A stretch of DNA of 64,000 bases from Meconema thalassinum (GCA_946902985.2 OX336389.2:1291760792-1291824791); one strand, 5' to 3'; positions 32,676 to 43,161 are shown, counted from the stretch's first letter. Notes: generated by a model from the sequence alone, not told the origin. Made by a program: numbers and translations.

Positions 32676-32699
32676 AATAATAATTAAAATAATAATAAT

Positions 32700-32731
<32 letters not shown>

Positions 32732-32733
32732 AT
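32676..32733. repeat. (AAT)n microsatellite
   Basis: AAT units with a few losses. Possibly an old SINE tail. Confidence 0.9.
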
Positions 32734-33290
32734 GTAACGGGTTTAAGGTAACTTTTAACTGATGTGGCCTTTTAAAAGAATTAAGGCATAATGTTTGTTT
32801 CTGTGAATTGTGCAATTTGTACAGCCCTGCAGGCAGAGTGTTTACAGGAAATTCTGCAAGAACAAATAAGTTGTCTTCTTTTGGGTTTTCACAATGGTAG
32901 TGGTGGGGGACGGTAGGGAGGATAAGTTTAGCGGGAGAACCAGAATTGGCCTGGGGCAACTGGCCAAAAAGGACTGTGCGATGGAATGACAAGATAAGAA
33001 AGATCCACTCGGAAGATTAGCTGGCCGAATTCGCCAACACCCGAATTGACGCTAGGATTGGGAAGAAGATGGTTGTAGGGGATGTGTCAGTTCGGAGTTT
33101 TTAAAACTGTGTTTATTTCAAATTGCCTCCAATGAGCAGAGAAGTTATTTAGTGTGCCTAACCTGTGTACTAGTTGAAAATGCTCTCATCAGATGTCTCT
33201 CTCTTTCATGTTCACTGTTCCTGTATCTATGTGTCGTACTTGGTTTTGATACGTACACATGCGATTAGTTAGTCAATTTGATTGTCTTCT
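32734..33290. other. No recognised feature
   Basis: No repeat match or coding support. Confidence 0.45.
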
Positions 33291-33816
33291 AGGGGGCGTG
33301 GTGGAGCAGTGGTCAAGCTGTTGATTAAAGACAGCTTTTCAGTCGGTCAACACAAATTGTGCCCAATTACATTGGGCGGGAAACAAGTATGTATACACCC
33401 TATCCTGAAAGAAATGTTCCATAAGATATTTCTCACAAAATAACACGCTTTTATGTAAGAAAATGGGAGAGGGGTACTTAATTGGACTGCCTCACTCTCA
33501 TACAGTTACTTTGTCCTCACGAGGCTAAGTGCACCCCGTTCCAGCCCTCACGCCAGATTCAAAAATCGCTCACGGAGCCGGGAATCGAGCCCGGGACCTC
33601 CGGGTGAGAGGCAGGCGCGCTACCCCAACGCCACAGGGCCGGCAAGTCAAGTTGTTTGCCTCTCACCACTGTGGACCGGCTTCCATTCCCGGTCAATGCA
33701 TGTGATATTTTCGAAGTGAAATGCAATGTCCTGTGGTTCGGATTCCATGTGAAAAGGAGGTCCCATGGCTCGTGATCGCAAGATTATCGGTCACGTCAAA
33801 CTACAAGCTTCATTTC
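33291..33816 (+). mobile_element. SINE family D split by a 322-bp insertion
   Basis: The head AGGGGGCGTGGTGGAGCAGT ends at 33323. The body resumes at 33646 with GTCAAGTTGTTTGCCTCTCA and continues to ACTACAAGCTTCATTTC. GTCAAGCTGTTG (33312-33323) and GTCAAGTTGTTT (33646-33657) are the imperfect duplicated target. Confidence 0.82.
33324..33645 (-). mobile_element. Composite insertion: CAGTCGGTCAACAC motif plus minus-strand SINE head
   Basis: The left part holds TTTTCAGTCGGTCAACAC and TTGTGCCCAATTACATTGGG. The right part (about 33520-33645) is a minus-strand SINE head like family A: GCCCGGGCTCGATTCCCGGC then the GATTTTTGAATCTGGCGTGA linker and GGAACGGGGTGCACTTAGCC. Head at the right end means it reads on the minus strand, with the CAGTCGGTC segment as its 3' part. 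Confidence 0.65.
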
Positions 33817-33852
33817 TTGATTGTCTTCTGTGAGCCCATCCATTTTTTTTTT

Positions 33853-34057
33853 TTTTTTTATATATTTTTAGTCGGTTTACCCTCCAGGGTTGGCTTTTTG
33901 CCTCGGACACAGTGTGAGATCCCACCATTACCGCCTCCAGGGCAGTGTCCTTGAGCTTGAAACATCGGGTTAGGGGATACAACTGGGGAGGTGGGACGAG
34001 CACCTCGCCCAGGTGGCCTCACCTGGAAAGCGAACAGGGGCCTCACGAGGGATGGGA
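33853..34057. other. Unclassified GC-richer segment
   Basis: TTTTAGTCGGTTTACCCTCC, GTGTGAGATCCCACC, GGGCAGTGTCCTTGAGCTTG and GGCGGCCTCACC-like stretches look like part of a moderately conserved repeat, but no second copy is in the window. It abuts the SINE at 34058. Confidence 0.45.
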
Positions 34058-34340
34058 AGATTGTGAGGGATAGGCAAGGAAGAGCGAAGGAGGCGGCGGT
34101 GGCCTTACGTTAGGTTCCATCCCGGCATTTGCCAGGAGACGAAGTGGGAAACCACGGAAGACCACTTCGAGGATGGCTGAGGTGGGAATCGAAACCCCTC
34201 TACTCATTTGGACCTCCCGAGGCTGAGTAGACCTCGTTCCGGTTCTCATACCACTTTTCAAATTTTGTGGCAGAGCCGGGAATCGAACCTCGGACCTCCG
34301 GGGTGGCAGCTAAGCACGCTGACCACTACACCACGGAGGC
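34058..34340 (-). mobile_element. SINE family A, 3'-truncated subfamily copy
   Basis: The minus strand carries GCCTCCGTGGTGTAGTGGTC, GAGGTTCGATTCCCGGCTCT, the AAATTTGAAAAGTGGTATGA linker, the second unit (GAGTAGAGGGGTTTCGATTC) and the central domain with CACTTCGTCTCCTGGCAAAT. The same linker variant occurs in the copy at 53174-53401, so the two form a subfamily. Confidence 0.88.
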
Positions 34341-34515
34341 GAATTTTAAAGGATTTTAAGAAAAGAAAATATGTTGGTAAGTCCCCACAAAGTACGAGTA
34401 GTAGTGCAAATAACGCAGGAAAAATTTACCTGATGTGCAGTAGGTCCTAGAAGAAATTGACAGGTTTTGAGGATACTTAAAAACAGTTTATTTGTGATGA
34501 TAAGAATGTAAATGG

Positions 34516-35762
34516 CAGTGGCGGCTGGTGTAGAAAATCAAGTTGTGTGCTGTAATCCCGTCCTCTAAACAAAAGGAACATTAGGAAACATTCACGCAGA
34601 AACGTTCAAAAGTAAATTGGGAGTGTTGAAATACCTTCTGGTGGGAACAGCTGATAGCTTCCTCTATTCCCTCCCCGTTTGCTTTGAGCGATTCTCTCTA
34701 AAGTGCTACCGCAGAGCCTAGAAGGTGCCACCGGCCACGTTCTCATTTCGTGTGACCAGTGCTGCCGCTCTGTGGTCGAACGAAGAATCGTTGTGATACC
34801 TTGGCTCTGGGCTTGCCTGTTGTCCCAACTGCACAACGGGTAAGTTGAGCACGCATGCGCAAAAAGCAAAGTTCATGTTTGCAGGCAATAAACGTAGAAA
34901 TTCTCGCTGAGCTGCGATCTGAACAGCCAGTGCCAGACGTGGAGTGGAGCGAACGACCATTGAGGGGAATTGCAATATTGCCTATTCTTGGCGGACGTCT
35001 TTTTTGATGTGCTGTATTTGATTGTAGGGTGGCGGTGCACTTTAGTCAATCCTTTGTATAAAAATGTTTAAAAACTGAAAGTACCCGAATTAATAGTCGG
35101 GAGAATATCTGGAGAGGATTTAGTATTAGATGCTCACGGCTCCGCTGCAATAGACTCACCATCCCGCCCTAATAGCAACACGACTTACATGGTTGAAATC
35201 GAAGGTCTGACTACCATCTTTCTCACTGAGTCAGTAATGCCAACCCCACGTATTTGCTTCTATATAGCATCCGGCAGACCAATGGTTTTGTCTAGACCAA
35301 TATTTTCGTCCAGACCAATGGACACCCCTGGTTTTTGTCACGCACAGTGGGGAAGTCACGCATCAATAATCTATATCCAGGCCAATGGTTTTGGCTTTTA
35401 TTTCATTATTCATGTTGGCAATGTGTCACGTGGGTATGACGTAGTGTCCACCATCGATGTAAAATGGTGGACGATATTCAAATGAACATGAACAAAAATG
35501 CTTACGGTACTTTACGTAAAAAGCAATTATATTTACGGTGTAGGCAATGGGAATTGAAACAAATGAACTCGCTAGGACTCCCAGAAAGGTATTTTAATCA
35601 TAAATGATATATTTTCAATAAGCTATGTTGTTAAAAGTGATGAAAAGGGAGGATTGACTAAAGTGCACAATTAATGATTGTAGATAATATTATTAAAGTA
35701 ATTTATTTTAAAATAAAACAATGTGCTGCAGTAATTCAGCACATAAGGTGCAGCCGCCCCTG
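34516..35762. mobile_element. hAT-type non-autonomous element (1,247 bp)
   Basis: The left end is CAGTGGCGGCTGGTGTAG. The right end read on the minus strand is CAGGGGCGGCTGCACCTTAT. Flanks GTAAATGG (34508-34515) and GCAAATGG (35763-35770) are an 8-bp TSD with one mismatch. CAGNGGCGGNT ends plus 8-bp TSDs are hAT hallmarks. The interior has no transposase-like frame. Confidence 0.82.
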
Positions 35763-35770
35763 GCAAATGG

Positions 35771-35917
35771 GCTATATGAAATGAAGATTTTGTGTGATGT
35801 GTTTCAAAGTTATATGAAATGTTTGCAGTGCAGTGAAAGTGGTCTAAAGTTGAACATGATCATGTAAAATAGAACTGAAGTGCAATAAGCGTTCTTATCA
35901 ACATACACATAACACAA
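35771..35917. other. Unassigned stretch
   Basis: No match recognised. Confidence 0.4.
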
Positions 35918-36157
35918 AATGTGAGGCTTGTTTGTGCGCTAAATGCTGTAGGAAACGATGCTGCAGTAGGTACAGTGTTATGTAGTTTGTTGATTTTGAC
36001 AAGCCCACCATCAAAATTCACTAAATATAATGGATTTATTGACTCTCGTGTTGAAGATGTGGCTATTAATTGTATGAAAGAATTAATTGAGGAAGCTGTA
36101 ATAGAAAACCATTATAAGAGAGACTTGGCTGGAGCGTGGCCAGTCGTAAGGGCGTGA
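35918..36157 (+). pseudogene. Second Mutator-like transposase fragment, N-terminal side
   Basis: The frame of 78 codons reads RLVCALNAVGNDAAVGTVLC, then PPSKFTKYNGFIDSRVED, VAINCMKELIEEAVIEN and RDLAGAW before the stop. The order LxYAxRxxGKG..., PPxxFxKYN, MKEAxEEAV, then RD(I/L)xxAxDGTW belongs to the part just before the first catalytic aspartate of a Mutator-like family common in arthropods. The catalytic DGTW is lost exactly at the break. Identification is by recall of that pattern. Confidence 0.5.
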
Positions 36158-37137
36158 GAAATTTTCTTAAAGCCCGAGTAGAACACTGGGACCACTGAAT
36201 ATGCACATGTGCTGCCGAGGACACATTGCATTGATCACAAAGGTATGAAGGCTCACTGTGAATAGAGACACCACTGCCCACGTAATATGTATAGTTGCCT
36301 CACTTTCCTGGTTAACGTGCGGCTCGTCTTTGAAATCTAGCTGGGCGGATATGTTTAAATTCCATGGCACCTGAGGCCAAGGCTTTCCCAGCGTGCGGCA
36401 CAGCGTTGTCAAATTTCCACCATAGCCACTGAGGGCAAGCAGCGAGACTGGACAGAACTATGTGCAGATGTGCAACATTGGACACTGGTACCTGTCGGAG
36501 ACACAAGCTAGCCACCAGGGCGGGACTTAAGAGTCCACGTGGAGTGATAGAGGAAGCATTCTATTTGTCAATAACCGTCAGCTATTGGTCAGTAGCGAAC
36601 AATGGTTATTGTCGGTGCATGCTACTGCCTTGCGTTTGAGTCGCCGATCGTTAACCAGGAAAGTGATGGAACTATACCGGTCAGGAAGGAACGGCCCACT
36701 TATATCTGGCAGAAGCGGGGGAACATTGAATGGAGTGGCTACGTGCGCTAGTGTGGGCACTGGAAAATTATTAGATATTGCCATATTTTCCAAGCATTTT
36801 AGATGTCCAAATGAAAATAGGGATCAACATGGAAAAAAGTGAAAAGCCAACTATGAATTAAATAGTGGTGCAATTTAGATGGTTGGAATGAAAAGAATTG
36901 TTAATCGTTCCTTAGCGATAGACAATGTAAGATACGTTAGATACTTGGGTAATGGAGACTCAAAGCTGAAATATGTAGGCAACGTCCAGAAAGGATTATG
37001 ACGACTTAAGATCAGCTTTAAAACAGAATGGACAATGGCAAAGGATAAAATGGAAGAGGTCGGTTGACTGATGAAGTTATTGACAGATTCAAAAATTATT
37101 ACGGAATAGCAATAACACAGAATACTTATTGACATGA
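36158..37137. other. No recognised feature
   Basis: No match or convincing frame. Sequence is less AT-rich up to about 36800. Confidence 0.45.
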
Positions 37138-37316
37138 GGTCCGCCTCGTTGCGTTGTGGCTAGCTCTCTTGGCTGTCACCACGGGGGCCCAGGTTCGATT
37201 CCCGGCTCTGCCAAGAAATTGAATTCCCATTTGGGGGCTAGAACGGGGTGCACTCATCCTCGTGAAGCAAAACTGAGAAGAGGCAGGTTCGATTCCTACC
37301 TCAGCCATCCTGAAAG
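37138..37316 (+). mobile_element. SINE family A, 5' half, split by the foldback element
   Basis: Head (CGTTGTGGCTAGCTCTCTTG, GCCCAGGTTCGATTCCCGGC) and second unit (GAGGCAGGTTCGATTCCTAC) up to the CCTGAAAG target. The SINE continues in register at 41971-42190. Confidence 0.92.
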
Positions 37317-37371
37317 CAGGACTAGCATGCGAAACGGAATGTCTGGCTGTGGGGGAGAAAATAATTTAATT

Positions 37372-37930
37372 TCGCCGTGAGCGCGATATTCGGGAGCGAA
37401 ATGATACTGATTGTCGGCGTGAAATGAAATCAAAATGAAACTTAATTCGAAGCGAAATAACGTTGCGAAATAAACGCGAAACTTAATAGAATCGCGTAAT
37501 TGCATTGTGCAATTAATTAAAATTACGCTCCCGGCGCGAAATAAAATTCGTTACAGATTCTTATTACGCTCCCGGAGCGAAATACATTTCGTTACAGCCT
37601 TTTAATTTCATCCCCGGCGCGAAATTAATTTCGTTACAGACTTTAAATTTTGCTCCCGGCGCGAAGTAAATTTCGTTACAGACTTTTAATTTCGCTCCCA
37701 GCGCGAAATTAATTTCGTTACAGACTTTTAATTTCGCTCCCGGCGCGAAACTAATTTCGTTATAGACTTTTAATTTCACTCCCGGCGCGAAATAAAAATC
37801 GATACAAACTTTTAATTTCGCTTTCGGCGCGAAATAAAATTTGTAACAGACTTTTAATTTCGCTCTCGAGGCGAAATAAAATTCCCAAACGGTTTTTCGC
37901 CCCCCGGCGTGAATTTAAAATGCATGATAG
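37372..37930. repeat. Left arm: ~42-bp tandem array
   Basis: About ten units containing CTCCCGGCGCGAAAT then AATTTCGTTACAGACTTTTA, with a clear 42-bp period between 37520 and 37880. Because 42 is a multiple of three, a minus-strand frame stays open through several units as a 14-residue repeat (VCNEINFAPGAKLK). I regard that as a by-product. The core TTTCG...CGAAA is itself nearly self-complementary. Confidence 0.93.
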
Positions 37931-38694
37931 ATATAATTTCGTTACTGAAATTTTAATATATTCGTTTCGAGTGTTGAATTATGTTCGATACGATGTTCAA
38001 AGTCCCGACGATGGCAACAGTATTAGCGTAGAACACCTGCACAATATGCTGGGCCGCAACAGCAACGGGAGTCATTCAATGGTCGTCACTCCAGTGTAGG
38101 AGAAAGTCAGTGCTGTGGCATCAACATCACCATCATCGTCGACTGCACCTTGGACTCAGGGCCAGCCCTCCCTGACGTTCATAACGCAGTACTTAGTGTA
38201 GGCCTACAATGGGGCAACTCGTACGTCTACTTGTTCCATAGCAAACAAGAAGTCGTTTGTGCTGTGCGGACAGACATTCAAGATAAGTGAAGAAGTCCCA
38301 TTACAAAACAAACTGTTCAGTCAGTCAACACTAATTTGCCGAATAACTGGGAGCGGCACAGTGATTTTAATATGTAAATAACACTCATGGAAAATAATAC
38401 ATGTAGACTATCAGTTTATGATCACAATTATAATGGGGCAATAATCATAAACTAATACATGTTATTTTTTCCAGGAGTGTTACTTACATATATGAATTTC
38501 ATTTCACCTAAATAAACCTAAATAAGGGGTTGACACCTAAAATAACCTAAATAGCGGTTTTGCCTTTTTCAAATGAAGAATGTTATTTCCCCATTGAAAT
38601 GCATCGTAAAATTATTTCCACCGCAATTACAAGCAGTTGGACGGAGATAGTTCAGGTTACTACCGTTAAATGCAGTGCGATGATGATGATAATT
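37931..38694. other. Foldback centre, left part
   Basis: Contains an imperfect hairpin at about 38380-38482 (AACACTCATGGAAAATAATA against TATTTTTTCCAGGAGTGTT, and CAGTTTATGATC against AATCATAAACT). A CAGTCAGTCAACACTAATTT motif occurs at about 38315. No coding frame. Confidence 0.5.
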
Positions 38695-39370
38695 GTTATT
38701 TTAAGGGGCCTGACATCTAGGTTATCGGCCCCTAATGGTTTGGGTGATAGTGAAAGATGAGATGAGAATGAAAATTATAACTAATACTAACTGCAAACTT
38801 ACATACTAGAAGAAGAAATAGTAAACAAATAAAGGATAAGGCAAATAAAGGACAGGAAGAAAACAAATGCCCGCAACCCTCAAAGATTGAGGATTGAGGG
38901 ACTTGGAAGGAAGGAGAACCATGAAAGGCAGATGGGAAAGGGAAAGGGAAAGGGAAAGAGGAGAGGGTCCACCCCAAAGTCAGTGGAAAATGGGAAAAAA
39001 AAACGGGCCCAGCTCAGGAATCCCCCGGGATCGCCAACTCCCGAACTCACCAGCTATGAGCACCTGGGGATGTAGAAATATCCAGGGTGCACCAGAAGTG
39101 GTGGGGCTACATACACCCTGCCTACTTGAGGGCCTTGAGCAGAAGGCAGGAGATAAAATGAAAAGAAAGAGAAGGCTGACCCCTCGCAGAAGGAGGGAAT
39201 CAGGAAAGATGAGACAAGGGCCAATTAAGGCGGGAAAGGAAGAGACTCCCTAGGCCTCGGATACCCTAATACCGTCGGGGTCAGAATAGAGTAAGAGTTG
39301 AACAAGAGAGGCCGATAGGAAAGAAGACGGAGAGGAGCCCAGCACAAGTGACAATGTAAACTTTTGTGAA
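38695..39370. other. Purine-rich insert in foldback centre
   Basis: Starts with AAGGGGCCTGACATCTAGGT then TATCGGCCCCTAATGGTT and becomes very AG-rich, with a (GGGAAA)n run at 38936-38958. A plus-strand frame of 119 codons (38894-39253) is Lys/Arg/Glu-rich, as random AG-rich DNA would be. Possibly another retroelement, but no second copy is present. Confidence 0.45.
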
Positions 39371-40615
39371 ATATGTTCATAAATAAATTTCACAGAAATA
39401 AGAAAAACAGAAAATTATTGCTGCCTGTATTGATCCTGGAATAAAAACCTGAAATAACCTATTTTTAGAATACAAGAAACAAAAGTTTGGTGTTTTTCAG
39501 TCGGTCAACACGAATGTACCCAAATAGAGCTGGGTTATGCCCTAATCCTGAAATAAATTACATGAGATTAATAAATACACTAGGATGACCAGTTTCGATC
39601 GTCAAGCGATCATCATCAGATCCATTACACTTAGGCTATAACATCTATGTTTGAGAATACAGGTGAAAATGATATACAATATGTACAATTATTTATTTGC
39701 AGTGTTGGTAATGCAACTGTCGGTGTATGCTAAATGTATTATATCTAATGTTAGGTGAACTTCTAATATGGTGATAAAAATCCCGAATTTGTCTGTTTGG
39801 GGTGATTATATGGTTATACAAAATCAACTATGGTTATACTGTAATAATACAGGCTGATACTTATCCGGTTGTCTCCCTAACTGGAACTTCAAGCAGTTTC
39901 GTGTTCACTCTGGCACCAGTTATGGTCGACTACCCGGGTGTTAACTGGGCGGAACTGGTTTTTCCCTTTCTCCCCCTTTTGTTCCTATGTTCTTTCTGAG
40001 GTCAGTGCCTTGTTTATTTGTGTGACGTTGCCTAATCTAGATAACTTTACTTAGGCAACACTGAAAAATGACTTCAAACCTCACAATGAATACAAGAAAC
40101 CTAAAGTGAAGGTTTAAGCCACCTAAAAATCCAGGCCCTACATATTACATACATTGCATCCCGCCCAGTTCTTGGGCAAATTAGTGTTGACCGCCTGAAG
40201 AGTTACAAAAAACGGTAAATCATCTGTGATAGTACCACTGGCGTATACAGAGTTCTGTTTCGGAGGAGGAATTGCTCGAACAACGGGGTGGGGGTTCATT
40301 CCTCACATTACAACATTATTTTTTCTTTCACTTCCAGAAATTTCGGCGTGGGAGGTTTACCCCCAACACCCCACCCCTATATACGCCACTGGATAGAATT
40401 ATTGCCGGTATTATTCATGACTCTCGAAAATGTCCCCTGCTCCCACGAAGTATCGGAGAAGCTTGGCATTCCTTACTACTTCCTTCTTACCCTCAGCGCA
40501 TACGGAAGCTTTATGAATAGGCGCGTACAGTTATTTAATGAGTAGTGGCTTGGCCATGTTTGGATGGCAACAGTCAAAGATTTATGAACGCAAGGTAAAT
40601 ATTTAATCTTGAAAA
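39371..40615. other. Foldback centre, right part
   Basis: CAGTCGGTCAACAC motifs lie at about 39497 (plus) and 40188 (minus). The latter, with the one at 38315, forms an inverted pair (TCAGGCGGTCAACACTAAT against TCAGTCAGTCAACACTAAT) about 1.9 kb apart. A segment CCAGTTTCGATCGTCAAGCG then ATCATCATCAGATCC lies at 39590-39624. No protein was recognised. Confidence 0.5.
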
Positions 40616-40800
40616 TAAAAATATATCCGTTGACTTTTCATGAAATGCTAGATTTTCTCCGTACTATTGTGACGATTTGGAAGATTTTGGTACAAACCGC
40701 ACTTTCTAACTCCCTCTGGTTTAGGAGCCTGAGTTTTGTGAAACATACACCTTAGGGTTTTATTTCGTACTAGCTATACCCGGCATGCATTGCGATGCCT
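40616..40800 (-). repeat. Inverted copy of the CGGGTCCGCTAGT repeat family
   Basis: The minus strand matches the start of the repeats at 46345, 47765 and 48092 (TGTTTCACAAAACTCAGGCT, CCTAAACCAGAGGGAGTTAG, GATTTGGAAGATTTTGGTAC when read plus). Only the 5' half is present, followed by CTAGCTATACCCGGCATGC. Confidence 0.75.
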
Positions 40801-41235
40801 ATCAATGACAGATAGATAGAAAGAAAGGAGGATAATATTAATATCATTGTTTTTCCAAGCTTGAGTTTAGTGTTAAGAACCCCCGGCCAAAAACAGTGGC
40901 GTGAACTGTATTGGAATAGACAGCAATGTCAGATAAAACGGGGTGCTGCTGACAGTCTCCTCATGTCACCTCGCGATGACTCAGCATGCCATTCTCACAC
41001 CTGGCGTTACTGTGTGATGATAAGTGTACAGATTGTGCAATTGGGCGACTCTGGGATTTAAGGGTTCGTGTTAAGTCCCTCACCCTTTTGTGTTACATAC
41101 ATAATTTGTAGATAGAAACCTTCCCTGGAGTGTACACAACAACTCACCCAAGTTTCATCGCAATCGGATGAATGGTATATGAACGCATAGGGGACATGCA
41201 GACAAACTATCAAGTAACATTGATTTTTATATAGA

Positions 41236-41936
41236 TAGATTTTCACGCCGACAATCAATATCATTTCGCACACAAATATCACGCTCACGGCAAAATTAAA
41301 ATGTTTCGTTTCCCATGCCAGCCCAGATTTAATTTCAGACACGAAATGTAAATAAAGTTTCATGCATTTTAAATTCACGCCGGGGACGAAACTAAATGCC
41401 GTTGGGGAATGTTGTGTCATACCAGGAGCGAAATTAGCAGTCGTTAACAAATTTCATTTCATGCTGGGAGCGAAATTAAAAGACTAACGATTTTTATTTC
41501 GCGACAGGAGTGAAATGAAAAGTCTTATAACGAATTTTATTTCGCACCGGGAGCAAAATTAAAGGTCTGATATTAAGAATTGTATTTTGCACCTGGAGTG
41601 AAATTAAAAGTCTTATGAATTTTATTTCGCGCCGTGAGAGAAATTAAAATTCTAACGAATATTATTTCGCGCCGGGAGCGAAATTTAAAGTCTGTAAATA
41701 AATTATTTCGCGCCGGGAGCGAAATTAAAAGTCTGTAATGAATTTTATTTCGCACCGGGAGCGAAATTAAAAGTCTGTAACGAATATTCTTTCGCGCTGG
41801 GAGTGAAATTAAAAGTGTGTAACGAATTTTATTTCACGCCGGGAGATAAATTAAAAGTCTGTAACGAATTTCATTTCGCGCCGGGAGCGAAATTTAATCC
41901 CATTGAACAATTCAATTTCGCGACACAAAATTAAAT
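41236..41936. repeat. Right arm: ~42-bp tandem array, inverse of the left arm
   Basis: About 14-15 units of the form ATTTTATTTCGCGCCGGGAG then CGAAATTAAAAGTCTGTAAC. They are the reverse complement of the left-arm unit. The units nearest the outer end (41680-41900) are the most uniform. The inner ones diverge. Confidence 0.93.
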
Positions 41937-41970
41937 TGATAATACATTTCATTTTCACATGCCCGCCCTG

Positions 41971-42190
41971 CCTGAAAGTGGTTTTCCGTTTTTTCCCACT
42001 TCTGGTCCAGGCAAATGCCGGGATGGTACCTAACTTAAGGCCACAGCCGCTTCCTACCCAAATCCTACCTCACACGCACACTAGTACAGACTTCACAGTG
42101 ACACAGGTTATCAGACAAATTCTAAACACATCCAAGTGCACGGGACTACATGACCGCGACGTCGTAAAGCCTCTAAAAGAATCAGCAACT
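41971..42190 (+). mobile_element. SINE family A, 3' half, split by the foldback element
   Basis: Resumes with CCTGAAAGTGGTTTTCCG and has GGCAAATGCCGGGATGGTA and a tail GTAAAGCCTCTAAAAGAATC. Together with 37138-37316 it makes one complete family A copy of about 390 bp. Confidence 0.92.
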
Positions 42191-42255
42191 TATTTTCAAC
42201 AACAAAAATCCGGGTTCTGTTGGTTTTGGTACAAATTTTACCAAATGTTTTATTT

Positions 42256-42515
42256 AAAAAACTAGCAAGCCCCTGACTTCGCCCAGTATCTTTAACGGTT
42301 TATCCAGCGTAAGCTTAAAAGGCGCACGGACGGCAGGTTTTTCTTCGACTCGATTCACTGAATTCGTTACTGCTCGGCTTCCTTTGGTCATAAATGAATG
42401 TTTTTCGACAGAAACCTTCCCCGAGAAATTCTTTACAGAACGGCGAAAACCACAACAAAACCCATCCAGTGGTCTCGAGATTACCGTACCCGTTACATCC
42501 AAGAATCGGGGACTT
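42256..42515 (+). repeat. Partial third copy of the 1757-2437 / 28322-29018 repeat
   Basis: Starts AAACTAGCAAGCCCCTGACT and matches the TTTAACGGTTTATCCAGCGT, AGGCGCACGGACGG, CGGCTTCCTTTGGTCATAAA and TCTCGAGATTACC parts of the family, in the orientation of 28322-29018. The CTAGCAAGCCC end may be the true terminus of the family. Confidence 0.75.
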
Positions 42516-43091
42516 TGTTTTATACATGTACTGTACTATGTAGAGAAGAAATAACTTATGGCCATTCAGACATCCCACCAGCACCAAAAACATTGATATG
42601 GCTTTCAGTTTATGAGTTTCAATTTGTTCAATACAACTGGAGTACCGAAGAAAAACGCCATTTCTAACCACAGATTAGTTTGTGGACATTAAAACAATGG
42701 GGTTATCTAATTACTGCTTTTTTTTTTCAAGTCATGTAGAATGAATGCAATCGTTTTGGCACAGGAAAACAATCACAGCAATTTGCTTGCCATTTGGTAG
42801 TGATTTTTGCGCTTTTTGTAAATACAATAATGCCAAATTGTAGCTAAGACTGATACGAGTTCGCTGGTTAATAGCTTCTGTGAGGGTTGAGCTAGCACAG
42901 ACAGAAATTTTACCAGTCTGTAGCACAGCTCAATTCTCACAGCTATTCAAAATTATGAAAAGTAATACAAAGGAGTATCACTTGTGACAAATAACCTATA
43001 CAAAAATATAAAGTAAAATAAATTAAAATCCAGCTACGCAAAGATGTGGCATTTGAGAATACGGTCAGTTAAATAAACTGCCTACTGGTTT
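42516..43091. other. No recognised feature
   Basis: No match or coding support. T-run at about 42719-42728. Confidence 0.45.
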
Positions 43092-43161
43092 TCTAAAGTT
43101 AAATATTGTCAGTGGTGAGATTCGAACTCCTGAACATACGAGCACTCTTTTCAACTCCAGT
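43092..43161 (-). repeat. tRNA-like segment
   Basis: The minus strand has TGTTCAGGAGTTCGAATCTC, a good B box with flanking partial stem, but the acceptor stem is not formed. Probably a pseudo-tRNA or SINE head. Confidence 0.4.

Larger units (their letters stand above)
37317..41970. mobile_element. hAT-ended foldback element with tandem-repeat inverted arms (4,654 bp)
   Basis: A perfect 8-bp direct repeat CCTGAAAG (37309-37316, 41971-41978) brackets it, and a family A SINE is interrupted exactly there, so both ends are certain. Termini are inverted: CAGGACTAGCATGCGAAA on the left, CAGGGCGGGCATGTGAAA from the right on the minus strand. CAGG ends plus an 8-bp TSD suggest the hAT superfamily. 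Just inside, arrays of ~42-bp units (TTTCGCTCCCGGCGCGAAAT-type left, GCGCCGGGAGCGAAATTAAA-type right) are reverse complements of each other. No transposase was recognised in the 3.3-kb centre, which holds other repeats. Confidence 0.85.

Noticed and set aside
37564..37779. Repeat protein of 14-residue units encoded by the left foldback arm.
   Set aside because: A 42-bp tandem repeat stays open by period alone. The unit composition varies freely and the frame lacks a conserved start.
38894..39253. 119-codon Lys/Arg/Glu-rich frame as a basic protein.
   Set aside because: AG-rich DNA gives such composition in any frame; a simple (GGGAAA)n repeat lies within it.
39590..39624. Hammerhead-ribozyme-like core on the minus strand (CTGATGATGATCGC ... 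GATCGAAAC), as found in some retroelements.
   Set aside because: The CUGAUGA and GAAA boxes are there with a stem II-like hairpin, but no good stem I can be drawn and the base at the expected cleavage site appears to be G. The box pattern alone is common by chance.
37372..41936. CRISPR-like or prokaryotic repeat array.
   Set aside because: Units are contiguous tandem repeats with no unique spacers, in an animal-type genomic context.
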